NCBI RefSeq assembly: GCF_902859805.1
Contig: NZ_CADIKC010000011.1
Coordinates: 186,001-250,000 of the forward strand
Origin: Paraburkholderia sediminicola
Lineage (GTDB): Bacteria > Pseudomonadota > Gammaproteobacteria > Burkholderiales > Burkholderiaceae
Direction: 5' to 3'
DNA length: 64,000 bases
Shown in pieces: positions 43,809-51,295 of this stretch (position 1 is the first letter of the stretch; each line of letters begins with the position of its first letter). The notes under the pieces are model-generated. The model saw only the letters and a program-made list of their open reading frames with translations, was not told where the DNA came from and ran no database searches. The translations under genes and the position numbers were made by a program.

Positions 43809-45728
43809 TCATAGTTGGTCTTGTACCCGCACGATACGCGTAGTGTGAGTCAATGCGTCGCGATAGACGAGAGTCGTGCGGTCCACTTCCGCGCGTTCGT
43901 GCTGCACGCGGCCGTGAATCAGAAAGTAGTTCGTGTTGACATCCATTTCATTCGGGTCGATCGCGACCGACTGAACGCCGGCGCCGCGCAAGGCGAGTTG
44001 CACATCGCTGACGTTATGGAAAAACACTGTCTGCCGACGCGCGACGAACGCCTGCGCGGAGGACAGGTTCATCCCCGGCACGATCGCCGCGATCACTTCG
44101 GCTGAGGCCGTATTCATGTTGACCGCCGACACCGTCGGCAGCACGGTGACGAACGGCCGCAAGCGCGCGACCATTTCCGGCGTATAGCCGGGGATATCCA
44201 GCAGCGAATCGACGCTGGTCATTTGCAGCGGCGCGACGGCCGCGTTGTCGTCGCTGTCTTCCATACCGGGTTTGTCGGTGAAGCTGCCGCTCGTGGCGCC
44301 GCCACCCGCGGTAATCGGAGCGGCCGGCGCACCGGTAGTGGACGTAACGGTCTGGAAGCGTGTCGCCGATTGACCAAGGCTCGCGCGCATCTGCACCGCG
44401 GTGTTCTTTGCCAGTTGGCTATTCACGCCGAGGGATACCAGCAGGCGTTGATAGGCGCCGATCTGCTCCGTGTTGATCTGCATGACGCCCGGTGCGGGGC
44501 TCGAGACCAGATTACGGAGGTTGAATTTCGCCTGGGCGTCTTCGATTGAGCCCGACAGATAGGTTGCCTGGCCTTGGTCGGCTCTGACTTCGCCGATTTG
44601 TCCGAGGAAATCCGACAGACGTGTTTTGGCGATGGGGACGCCCCATAGGCCGCCCAGGTACGTGATGCCTGCGGAGGTGTCGCCCTCCGAACGGAGGATC
44701 AGGCGCGTCCAGTCCAGCGCGCCTCGGGCGACCCATTGCGCCTGGGAGAGGAGGCGTTGGTTTTCGATCCTTCGGATTTGGACTTGCTGGCGCCAGAGCA
44801 TGCCCGAAACTAATATCGCTGATAGCGCGACTACTAGTAGGGCGCTGATGATGGCTGCTCCGCGTTGGGTTGCTTGCGCGGTGCTTGGGTGTTTACCTAC
44901 GGTGTTGGGCTTTGATTGGCTTTTTTGCCTTGCCGGCGGTTTTGTCTGTGCGCTTGCCGTGTTGGCTTTTCCTTGATTTGCTTTTCGTTTATTAGCGTTC
45001 CCCCTGTGCGGGGGGGCACCTACTTTTCTTTGCCGGCTGCAAAGAAAAGTAGGCAAAAGAAAGCAGCTCAAACCGCTAATGCTAAGCGGGAACCGTAGCT
45101 CAGAACCGCCAGTGGCTCCGTGGAATCCGTGTTCTCCCGCATTCGACGCTAGTGACAAGGGCGTCATTCTTCCGGCGGCGCTGCGCGCGCCGAAGAGTCG
45201 TTCCGAAAACCAGGGGGCGGGCTCCCGCGTTGCGGGAGCCGTCAGCTTCGCCTCGGCGATATGCCTGACTAGTTGGTCGCGCGCTACGCGCGCGACCCAA
45301 GCGAAAGACTGCAATGGCGAGTGGCATGGGGCCACACGAACCACTGGTTTGTTGAGATGCTCTTCCGGCGAGCACGTCGTGCGAGACGGGAGGTATGACG
45401 CCCTTGTCACTAGCGTGTGCAGGTGCACGAACACAGATTCCAGATGTACCACTACCCGTTGAAGGCTACGGCGCCCACTTAGCATTAGCGGTTTGAGCCG
45501 CTTTCTTTTGCCTACTTTTCTTTGCGGCGGCAAAGAAAAGTAGGTGCCCCCCCGCACAGGGGGAACGCTAATAAACGAAAAGCAAATCAAGGAAAGGCCA
45601 ACACCATAAGCGCACAGACAAAACCGCCAAGCAGCCAAAGAGGACCAAACCAAAGAGCGTCGCGAAGACAACAAAAAAACCAAAAACCCAGAGCGTCGCG
45701 GAGACAAAAAAGAGAACTTCATACTCAT
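43809..45728 (-). CDS. gspK: Type II secretion minor pseudopilin GspK with a large in-frame N-terminal repeat insertion
   Basis: The real GspK body is residues 289-639: RGAAIISALLVVALSAILVSGM (the prepilin helix), WVARGALDWTRLILRSEG, the two SAM-like domains with ASAEVIAAIVPGM, and the conserved GMEDSDDN-type loop. ATG 45728 overlaps the gspJ stop (ATGA), the position expected for gspK. Between this start and the body lie about 285 codons that derive from two inverted copies of the palindromic repeat; they stay open by chance. No ATG, GTG or TTG lies within 80 codons upstream of the body. The product would carry a long junk leader before the prepilin cleavage site, so GspK is probably impaired. 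Confidence 0.85.
   Translation of the reverse strand: MSMKFSFLSPRRSGFLVFLLSSRRSLVWSSLAAWRFCLCAYGVGLSLICFSFISVPPVRGGTYFSLPPQRKVGKRKRLKPLMLSGRRSLQRVVVHLESVFVHLHTLVTRASYLPSRTTCSPEEHLNKPVVRVAPCHSPLQSFAWVARVARDQLVRHIAEAKLTAPATREPAPWFSERLFGARSAAGRMTPLSLASNAGEHGFHGATGGSELRFPLSISGLSCFLLPTFLCSRQRKVGAPPHRGNANKRKANQGKANTASAQTKPPARQKSQSKPNTVGKHPSTAQATQRGAAIISALLVVALSAILVSGMLWRQQVQIRRIENQRLLSQAQWVARGALDWTRLILRSEGDTSAGITYLGGLWGVPIAKTRLSDFLGQIGEVRADQGQATYLSGSIEDAQAKFNLRNLVSSPAPGVMQINTEQIGAYQRLLVSLGVNSQLAKNTAVQMRASLGQSATRFQTVTSTTGAPAAPITAGGGATSGSFTDKPGMEDSDDNAAVAPLQMTSVDSLLDIPGYTPEMVARLRPFVTVLPTVSAVNMNTASAEVIAAIVPGMNLSSAQAFVARRQTVFFHNVSDVQLALRGAGVQSVAIDPNEMDVNTNYFLIHGRVQHERAEVDRTTLVYRDALTHTTRIVRVQDQL
44890..45719. 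repeat. 830-bp insertion made of two inverted copies of the palindromic repeat
   Basis: Left arm about 44930-45090 and right arm about 45472-45644 are inverted copies (about 90 percent identical by eye) of the element also seen at 36.1-36.3 kb. Each has the CCTACTTTTCTTTGC hairpin, the CCCCGCACAGGGG dyad and the GCTAATAAACGAAAAGCAAATCAAGGAAA flank. The centre (45096-45465) contains CGTCATTCTTCCGGCGGCG and the related GACGCCCTTGTCACTAGCG. A 36-bp direct repeat (GAGCGTCGCG...) closes the right end at 45655-45700. It sits right behind the gspK start codon. Confidence 0.8.
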
Positions 45729-46402
45729 TCTCCGACGAGAAAAACCCGCGTTACAGGCCGCGCCAACGACTTAGCCCCCACACTCACTTCCAGCCCAGTC
45801 ACCGACCGCGGCAGCGGCGCATTCCCCAACTGGGGCACCTTCAAATTATTATCGTTCTCCGTAATCGCACTCTGCACATCCTTCATCTGCGTGGTCCAGC
45901 CTACCTTCGGCACATACAGCCGAGCAGAAATAGCCCCGACGCCCCCCATCAAAGGCACCGCCGTCCAGCCATTCCCCTCACCACCGCGCAGCGCACTCCG
46001 CAACTCGCCGACGTTGCCCAGCGGCGGCGATGCATACCGCACCACACGCCCTTCGGATATGCGATACCTCACCACCTGCAAGCGCGGCGCCGTGCCCGGC
46101 AATACCATCTCCCGTACGATCTGCAGCACGTTGCCGCTAACCGATACGGCCGCCTGCCCGGACTCATCATCCGATGCGGCCTGGCGCACGTCGATCCGCA
46201 TCTGGTCGAACAGCTGCGCGAAGACGCGCTCGTCTTCCATCGCGTTCGTGATCGTCTGCCGGCCACGAATGATCTGGTCCAGCCCGCGCCACGACAGCAC
46301 GGCGATCACCGCCATGATCGCGATCGCGACCAGCAACTCGATCAGCGTGAAACCACGCGCGCCCGATCGGCTGCGGCGCTCAGAGCGAACGGTTGTTTTC
46401 AT
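45725..46402 (-). CDS. gspJ: Type II secretion minor pseudopilin GspJ
   Basis: A minor pseudopilin of the tip complex, 225 residues. The prepilin peptidase site is in ARG-FTLIELLVAIAIMAVIAVLSWRG, with the conserved Glu5 of the mature protein. The remaining globular domain contains RQAASDDES and RSALRGGEGNGW, as in other GspJ proteins. It overlaps gspI by 23 bp, and its stop overlaps the gspK ATG. The frame is clean, so the disruption begins only in gspK. Confidence 0.93.
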   Translation of the reverse strand: MKTTVRSERRSRSGARGFTLIELLVAIAIMAVIAVLSWRGLDQIIRGRQTITNAMEDERVFAQLFDQMRIDVRQAASDDESGQAAVSVSGNVLQIVREMVLPGTAPRLQVVRYRISEGRVVRYASPPLGNVGELRSALRGGEGNGWTAVPLMGGVGAISARLYVPKVGWTTQMKDVQSAITENDNNLKVPQLGNAPLPRSVTGLEVSVGAKSLARPVTRVFLVGE

Positions 46403-46796
46403 TCGCGACCACCGTGACCATCTGGGCGAGATTGCCGGAACGCCCCGGCGTCGTCACCATCACTTCCACCCGACGAAACACCGGATTCGGCGTCGCCGTC
46501 ACATGCTCGGTACAGATCAACTCCAGATTGCCCTGCGAGCAGTCAAAACTCGTCTCGCCGACGTTCGGCCAGCCATGTGTCAAATGCAACTGCGCCAACG
46601 TATTGTCCGCGCTCCACCCCGCCAGCAACCTTCGATGCAGATCGGCTTCGCCGCTCGCCAGACTTCCCACCGCGCGCAACGAGGCCGCCAACGCAATCGC
46701 GATGATCGCCAGCGCCACCAGCACCTCGATCATCGTAAAACCGCGCTGCGCGCCGTGCACCATCTCGCGCGCGCCCCTGTTCCTGCAACGACGCAT
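46380..46796 (-). CDS. gspI: Type II secretion minor pseudopilin GspI
   Basis: A minor pseudopilin of 138 residues. Its prepilin motif is AQRG-FTMIEVLVALAIIAIALAASLRAVG. The start is ATG 46796, one base after the gspH stop and preceded by GAGGTG; a second ATG at 46763 would shorten the leader to MVHGAQRG and cannot be excluded. Three Cys residues occur in the mature part (DCSQGNLELICTEH). It sits in the gspG-N operon, overlapping gspJ. Confidence 0.92.
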   Translation of the reverse strand: MRRCRNRGAREMVHGAQRGFTMIEVLVALAIIAIALAASLRAVGSLASGEADLHRRLLAGWSADNTLAQLHLTHGWPNVGETSFDCSQGNLELICTEHVTATPNPVFRRVEVMVTTPGRSGNLAQMVTVVANENNRSL

Positions 46797-46797
46797 C

Positions 46798-47352
46798 TCA
46801 GTGCACCTCATAGCGGCCATTGCCAGTGCCGATGATCGTCGCGCGCCCTGCGGCAGAAAACAGCGTGATCTGCACGGGCACGTCGATCGCTTCAGTGCCG
46901 AACACGACACGGCTCGGGTGCGAGTCCGACCCGGGGTAATCGATCGTCACGCCGGTCACACCGCCTTCCCAATTGCGCGGCCCAAGCAGGTCATCACGCA
47001 ACGGACGCCAGCCGTCTTCGGTACGCAGATCGAAGCGGAAGCCACCGTCGAGCGGTTGCCACGCGATCGGCCGTGCACGTACCTGAGCTTCGTCACCGGC
47101 CGATTCGAACAGCAGCGCGAGACGCTGCGCTTCTTCGTTCAGATCGGTGCGCGGATTGCGTGTCATGGTCAGCGCGGTCAGCGATACCAGAATGCCCGCG
47201 ATCACCAGCACCACCATCATTTCCAGCAAGGTGAATCCCGCAGCACGCTTCCGGCGGCCTGCACTGAAATCACGCGCGCCGGCGCACGCCGTGCCCGGCA
47301 GCGGCGCCGTACACGGAGTGTCCAAACGGGACTTGCAAGCGGACAGTCGCAT
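46798..47352 (-). CDS. gspH: Type II secretion minor pseudopilin GspH
   Basis: A minor pseudopilin, 184 residues from ATG 47352. The prepilin motif RRKRAAG-FTLLEMMVVLVIAGILVSL lies after a leader of about 35 residues that is longer than usual and contains Cys residues. The globular part matches GspH (RLALLFESAGDEAQVRARPIAW; FGTEAIDVPVQITLFSAAGRA). An in-frame GTG at 47364 is an alternative start. It is 30 bp after gspG and abuts gspI. Confidence 0.92.
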   Translation of the reverse strand: MRLSACKSRLDTPCTAPLPGTACAGARDFSAGRRKRAAGFTLLEMMVVLVIAGILVSLTALTMTRNPRTDLNEEAQRLALLFESAGDEAQVRARPIAWQPLDGGFRFDLRTEDGWRPLRDDLLGPRNWEGGVTGVTIDYPGSDSHPSRVVFGTEAIDVPVQITLFSAAGRATIIGTGNGRYEVH

Positions 47353-47382
47353 AGTGCGGGCCACGAACGATCAACTACCCGT

Positions 47383-47847
47383 CTATTGCCACGACCCTAC
47401 GTCGGCGTCGTTGCCTTCGCCGCCCGCTTTGCCGTCGGCGCCATAACTGAACACATCGATCTCACCATGCACGCCCGGATTCAGATACTGGTAGCTATTG
47501 CCCCACGGATCGTTCGGCAGACGTTCGAGATAGCCGCCGTCCTTCCAGTTGTTCGGCACCGGGTCCGTGCTCGGCTTTTCGACCAGCGCGCGCAGGCCTT
47601 GCTCCTGAGTCGGATAACGGCCGTTGTCGAGACGGTAGAGTTTCAGCGCCTGCATCACGGTGCCGATGTCCTGCTTGGCGGCGACACGGCGCGCTTCGTC
47701 CGGACGGCTCATGATTTTCGGCACGATCAGTGCGGCCAGAATACCCAGAATCGCGATCACGACCATGATTTCAATCAGCGTGAAACCGCGTTGACGACGG
47801 CTGCGCGGACCCGCGATTTCATGACGGCGAAGGGTCGACAGTTGCAT
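47383..47847 (-). CDS. gspG: Type II secretion major pseudopilin GspG
   Basis: The main pseudopilus subunit, 154 residues. The leader MQLSTLRRHEIAGPRSRRQRG precedes FTLIEIMVVIAILGILAALIVPKI (prepilin motif with Glu5). The globular part has the family hallmarks ALKLYRLDNGRYPTQEQGLRALVEKP and DPWGNSYQYLNPGVHGEIDVFSYGADG. First gene of the gspG-N operon. The region upstream (47848-48050) carries divergent promoters shared with gspC. Confidence 0.96.
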   Translation of the reverse strand: MQLSTLRRHEIAGPRSRRQRGFTLIEIMVVIAILGILAALIVPKIMSRPDEARRVAAKQDIGTVMQALKLYRLDNGRYPTQEQGLRALVEKPSTDPVPNNWKDGGYLERLPNDPWGNSYQYLNPGVHGEIDVFSYGADGKAGGEGNDADVGSWQ

Positions 47848-48050
47848 AGCTTGCTACCTCTTTTCAGGTGAAATTTCGATCGGGCGGGATTCGCGCGTCA
47901 GGCAATCGACATGCCATTGAACACGCCCGGCCGGTCATTTTAATGTCATGTTCTTGAAGGGTTGCGAGAAAACACCAGGCCCGGTGCAAAGCGCCCGGTT
48001 AGGGCACTTTCCCCCAACGCAATTTTCACAATAGTCCGTACAATAAGCGC

Positions 48051-48464
48051 ATGAACGCTATCCAAATCCGCCTTCTGTCGCTCGCACTGTTCGCCGTGTT
48101 CTGCGCGACGCTGACCTACTGGGTCATCACGATCTCCACGACGTCCGGCGCGCCGTTGCCCGCCGCCGCCGCGCATACGCAGGTCTCGACCGATCAGGCT
48201 GCCACGCTGTTCGGCGGCCAGCTCACCCGCAGCGCCAACCAGGACGTGCATCTGTTCGGCATCCTCGCTCTGCGGGAAGGCGCCGCAGCCATCGTCAGCG
48301 TCGGCGGCGAACCGCCGCATGCTGTGTCGCTCGGCAGCGCGCTCATGCAAGGCGCCAAACTCTCCGAAGTCCGCGCCCGCTCGATCATCATCGACCGCAA
48401 CGGCGCGCATTCCGAAGTGTTCCTGCCGGCCAATGCGCCAGGTCCTACCATCTACGTGCGCTGA
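48051..48464 (+). CDS. gspC: Type II secretion protein GspC (short form), inverted within the cluster
   Basis: A 137-residue GspC-like protein: one transmembrane helix near the N-terminus (LLSLALFAVFCATLTYWVITI), a linker, and an HR domain (AATLFGGQLTRSANQDVHLFGILALREGAAAIVSVGG; AKLSEVRARSIIIDRNGAHSEVFL) that contacts the GspD secretin. It stops before a PDZ or coiled-coil domain, so it is a short version. It is the only gsp gene on the plus strand, between gspF and gspG. TACAAT lies just before the ATG. Confidence 0.85.
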   Translation: MNAIQIRLLSLALFAVFCATLTYWVITISTTSGAPLPAAAAHTQVSTDQAATLFGGQLTRSANQDVHLFGILALREGAAAIVSVGGEPPHAVSLGSALMQGAKLSEVRARSIIIDRNGAHSEVFLPANAPGPTIYVR

Positions 48465-48504
48465 GCCGGGCGTTCTGCCCGGCTTTAGCTGCGTGGGTCA
48501 CAAC

Positions 48505-49722
48505 TTACTGCACCAGGTTGTTCAACTCGATGATCGGCAGCATCACCGCCAGCACGATCACGAGCACCACGCCCCCCATCGCCAGAATCAGCAACGGCTC
48601 GAGCAGGCTCGTCAGGAACATCGTGCGACGCTCGAGTTCACGTGCTTCGCCATCGGCCGCGCGATCGAGCATGGTCGTCACGTCGCCGGTCGCTTCGCCC
48701 GAACGGATCAGGTGAACCAGCACCGGCGGAAATGTCTTCGTATTGCCGAGCGCGCGCGATAAGGACGTGCCTTCGCGCACGCGCACGATCGCATCGTCGA
48801 TGTTCTCGCGCATCGCGACGTTGCTGAGCGTTTCGGCAGCAGCCTGCAGCGCGCGCAGGATCGGCACACCGGCCGCCGTCAGAATGCCGAGCGTGCTGGC
48901 AAAGCGCACGGTGTTGTAGCCGCGCACGAGTTTGCCGAGCAGCGGGGCGGTCAACAGCCACCGGTCGAACGCGAGGCGTGGGCCGGGCTGTTTCAGGATC
49001 GAGCGCACCAGATACACCAGCACGACCACGCCGATCAGCATCGCCCACCACCAGTGCCGCACGAAACCGGACAGCGCCATCATCATGATGGTGAGGATCG
49101 GCAGTTGCTGTTTGGTGCTGGCGAACACGTTCACCACTTGCGGCACTACGTAGCTCAACAGGAACGTGACGATGCCGAAGGCGATGAGTGTCACGATCGC
49201 CGGGTACGTGAACGCGAGCACGATCTTCTGCTTGAGCGCGTTGCGTTGCTCGATGTAGTCGGCCAGACGCGAGAGAACGAGACCGAGCTTGCCGGTATGT
49301 TCACCGGCGGCCACCAATGCACGATAGATCTCGGGGAAGTCTTTGGGATGCTGTGTCAGCGCGTTCGCGAGCGAATGGCCGCCGAGCACTTCGGCACGAA
49401 TCGACGCCATCAGTTCGCGGATGTAGTCGCGCTCCGATTGCTCGGTCAACACCGACAACGCTTCGTCGAGCGGCAGACCGGCGATCAGCAGGCTGGCCAG
49501 TTGCCGCGTGAGAATCGCCTGCTCGCGCTGCGACAAGCGCCGTCCCAGCGACAAGCGTTGATTGCGCTCACCACGTGTGCGCGTCGCGGCCGGTTCGACA
49601 ACGAGTGGCGTCAGCCCCTGCGAGCGCAGGTTGGTCCGCGCGCCGCGCGCGCTGTCCGCGTCGAGCACGCCTTTTTGCGCTTTGCCCGCCGCATCGATTG
49701 CTTCGAAACGAAATGCCGGCAT
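48505..49722 (-). CDS. gspF: Type II secretion inner-membrane protein GspF
   Basis: The polytopic platform protein of T2SS, 405 residues. It has an N-terminal cytoplasmic start (PAFRFEAIDAAGKAQKGVLDADSARGARTNLRSQGLTPL), two T2SSF domains (LTRQLASLLIAGLPLDEALSVL; FASTLGILTAAGVPILRALQAAAE) and three transmembrane segments ending LEPLLILAMGGVVLVIVLAVMLPIIEL. Four bases separate its start from the gspE stop. The gspD-E-F operon reads on the minus strand, before the inverted gspC. Confidence 0.95.
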   Translation of the reverse strand: MPAFRFEAIDAAGKAQKGVLDADSARGARTNLRSQGLTPLVVEPAATRTRGERNQRLSLGRRLSQREQAILTRQLASLLIAGLPLDEALSVLTEQSERDYIRELMASIRAEVLGGHSLANALTQHPKDFPEIYRALVAAGEHTGKLGLVLSRLADYIEQRNALKQKIVLAFTYPAIVTLIAFGIVTFLLSYVVPQVVNVFASTKQQLPILTIMMMALSGFVRHWWWAMLIGVVVLVYLVRSILKQPGPRLAFDRWLLTAPLLGKLVRGYNTVRFASTLGILTAAGVPILRALQAAAETLSNVAMRENIDDAIVRVREGTSLSRALGNTKTFPPVLVHLIRSGEATGDVTTMLDRAADGEARELERRTMFLTSLLEPLLILAMGGVVLVIVLAVMLPIIELNNLVQ

Positions 49723-49726
49723 GCGC

Positions 49727-51295
49727 TTAGACTCCGCCCGTTACGCGGATCACTTCTTCGAGCGACGTCAGCCCGGAGGCAAGCCAGCGGTCCGAGTCTT
49801 CGCGCAGCGTACGCATGCCTTGCGCACGACCCGAAGTGAGAATTTCCGCGTCGGATGCGTTGCGGTGAACCAGCGTGCGGATTTCGTCGTCGATCAGAAG
49901 CAGTTCGTAGACACCGCGTCGTCCCGCATAACCGGACTGGCCGCACTTGTCGCAACCGACCGGATGCCAGCGCACGCTGCCATCTTCCTCGACACGTTCT
50001 TCGCGGCACACAGGGCACAGGCGCCGCACCAGCCGCTGCGCCAGCACGCCGAGCAGCGACGACGCCAGCAGGTAGGGTTCAACGCCCATGTCGGTCAAAC
50101 GCGTCACGGCGGATGCCGCGTCGTTAGTGTGCAGCGTCGCCAGCACAAGGTGACCGGTGAGCGACGCCTGCACCGCGATCTGCGCGGTTTCCAGATCGCG
50201 GATTTCACCGATCATGATGACGTCCGGATCCTGCCGCAGAATCGAGCGCAGCGCCCGCGCGAAGGTCATGCCGATCCGTTCGTTGACCTGCGTCTGGCCG
50301 ATGCCGGAGAGGTCGTATTCGATCGGGTCTTCGACCGTCATGATGTTGGTCGTCGCGGTCTCGAGCCGCGACATCGACGCGTACAGCGTGGTCGTCTTGC
50401 CCGAGCCGGTCGGGCCGGTTACCAGCACGATGCCGTGCGGTTTGCCGATCAGCTTGTCGAACTTGACGAGCGTGTCGGGCGCCATGCCGAGCGCTTCGAG
50501 ATTCAGGCGCGAGGCGTCCTTTTCCAGCAGACGCAGCACCGCGCGTTCGCCGTGGCCGGTAGGCAGTGTGGAAACACGCACGTCGACCGGACGTCCGCCG
50601 ACACGCAGCGTGATACGGCCGTCCTGCGGCAGACGTTTCTCGGCAATGTCGAGCTGCGCCATGATCTTGATCCGCGAGATCAGCGCGCCGTGCAGCGCTT
50701 TCTTCGGCCGCACGACATCGCGCAACGTGCCGTCGACACGGAAGCGCACCACAGAAGACGTCTCGAACGGTTCAATGTGAATGTCCGAAGCCTGTTCGCG
50801 TGCAGCCTGCGTAAGCAGCGCGTTGATCATGCGGATGATCGGTGCATCGTCTTCCGATTCGAGCAGATCCTCGATCTCGGGAATGTCCTGCATCAAACGC
50901 GACAGATCGACTTCGCCTTCCACTTCGCCGACCACCTGCGCCGCGCTGCCATCCTGGCGCGCGTAGGCCTGGTTGATCGCCTGAGCGAGTTCATCGGCGG
51001 GCACCCGCACTACCGACAACGCGCCGAAGTTGCGCGCGACTTCAGCAAGCGCAGCGTCGCTGGTGCGTTCGCTGATCCAGACTTCGAGACTATCGGCGTG
51101 CTGATGCGCGACCAGAATCTGGCCGCCGCGGGCGAAGCCGTAGGGCACGAGACGCGCGGCGACTGCGGATGGCGCGATGCGTTCGGCATGCTCCGCCACG
51201 ACTGCAGGCGAAATCGCCGCAGCTTGCGTCGATGCGGCGACGCGCGCCGCTGCGGGCGATCCCGAAGCTGACGGCGGCGTGGACGGCGTGCTCAC
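49727..51295 (-). CDS. gspE: Type II secretion ATPase GspE
   Basis: The cytoplasmic ATPase that powers pseudopilus growth, 522 residues. N-terminal domain, then ATPase core: Walker A GPTGSGKTTTLY, Asp box TTNIMTVEDPIEY, Walker B DPDVIMIGEIRD, His box TLHTNDAASAV, and the tetracysteine zinc motif CPVC...CDKC typical of GspE. GTG 51295 overlaps the gspD stop (GTGA); the frame stays open 432 bp further into gspD without a valid start. The first 40 residues are Ala/Ser/Pro-rich, as in other Burkholderia copies. Confidence 0.95.
   Translation of the reverse strand: MSTPSTPPSASGSPAAARVAASTQAAAISPAVVAEHAERIAPSAVAARLVPYGFARGGQILVAHQHADSLEVWISERTSDAALAEVARNFGALSVVRVPADELAQAINQAYARQDGSAAQVVGEVEGEVDLSRLMQDIPEIEDLLESEDDAPIIRMINALLTQAAREQASDIHIEPFETSSVVRFRVDGTLRDVVRPKKALHGALISRIKIMAQLDIAEKRLPQDGRITLRVGGRPVDVRVSTLPTGHGERAVLRLLEKDASRLNLEALGMAPDTLVKFDKLIGKPHGIVLVTGPTGSGKTTTLYASMSRLETATTNIMTVEDPIEYDLSGIGQTQVNERIGMTFARALRSILRQDPDVIMIGEIRDLETAQIAVQASLTGHLVLATLHTNDAASAVTRLTDMGVEPYLLASSLLGVLAQRLVRRLCPVCREERVEEDGSVRWHPVGCDKCGQSGYAGRRGVYELLLIDDEIRTLVHRNASDAEILTSGRAQGMRTLREDSDRWLASGLTSLEEVIRVTGGV

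Noticed and set aside
44770..44890. Internal start codon that would give a normal GspK without the insertion
   Set aside because: No ATG, GTG or TTG was found in frame near the prepilin helix; the nearest ATG lies inside the transmembrane helix.
45522..46835. 437-codon plus-strand frame over the repeat and opposite gspJ-gspI
   Set aside because: Begins in the palindromic repeat and continues as a shadow of conserved pseudopilins; no own signals.
49562..51271. 569-codon plus-strand frame opposite gspE
   Set aside because: Shadow of the conserved ATPase GspE, which has full motifs on the other strand.
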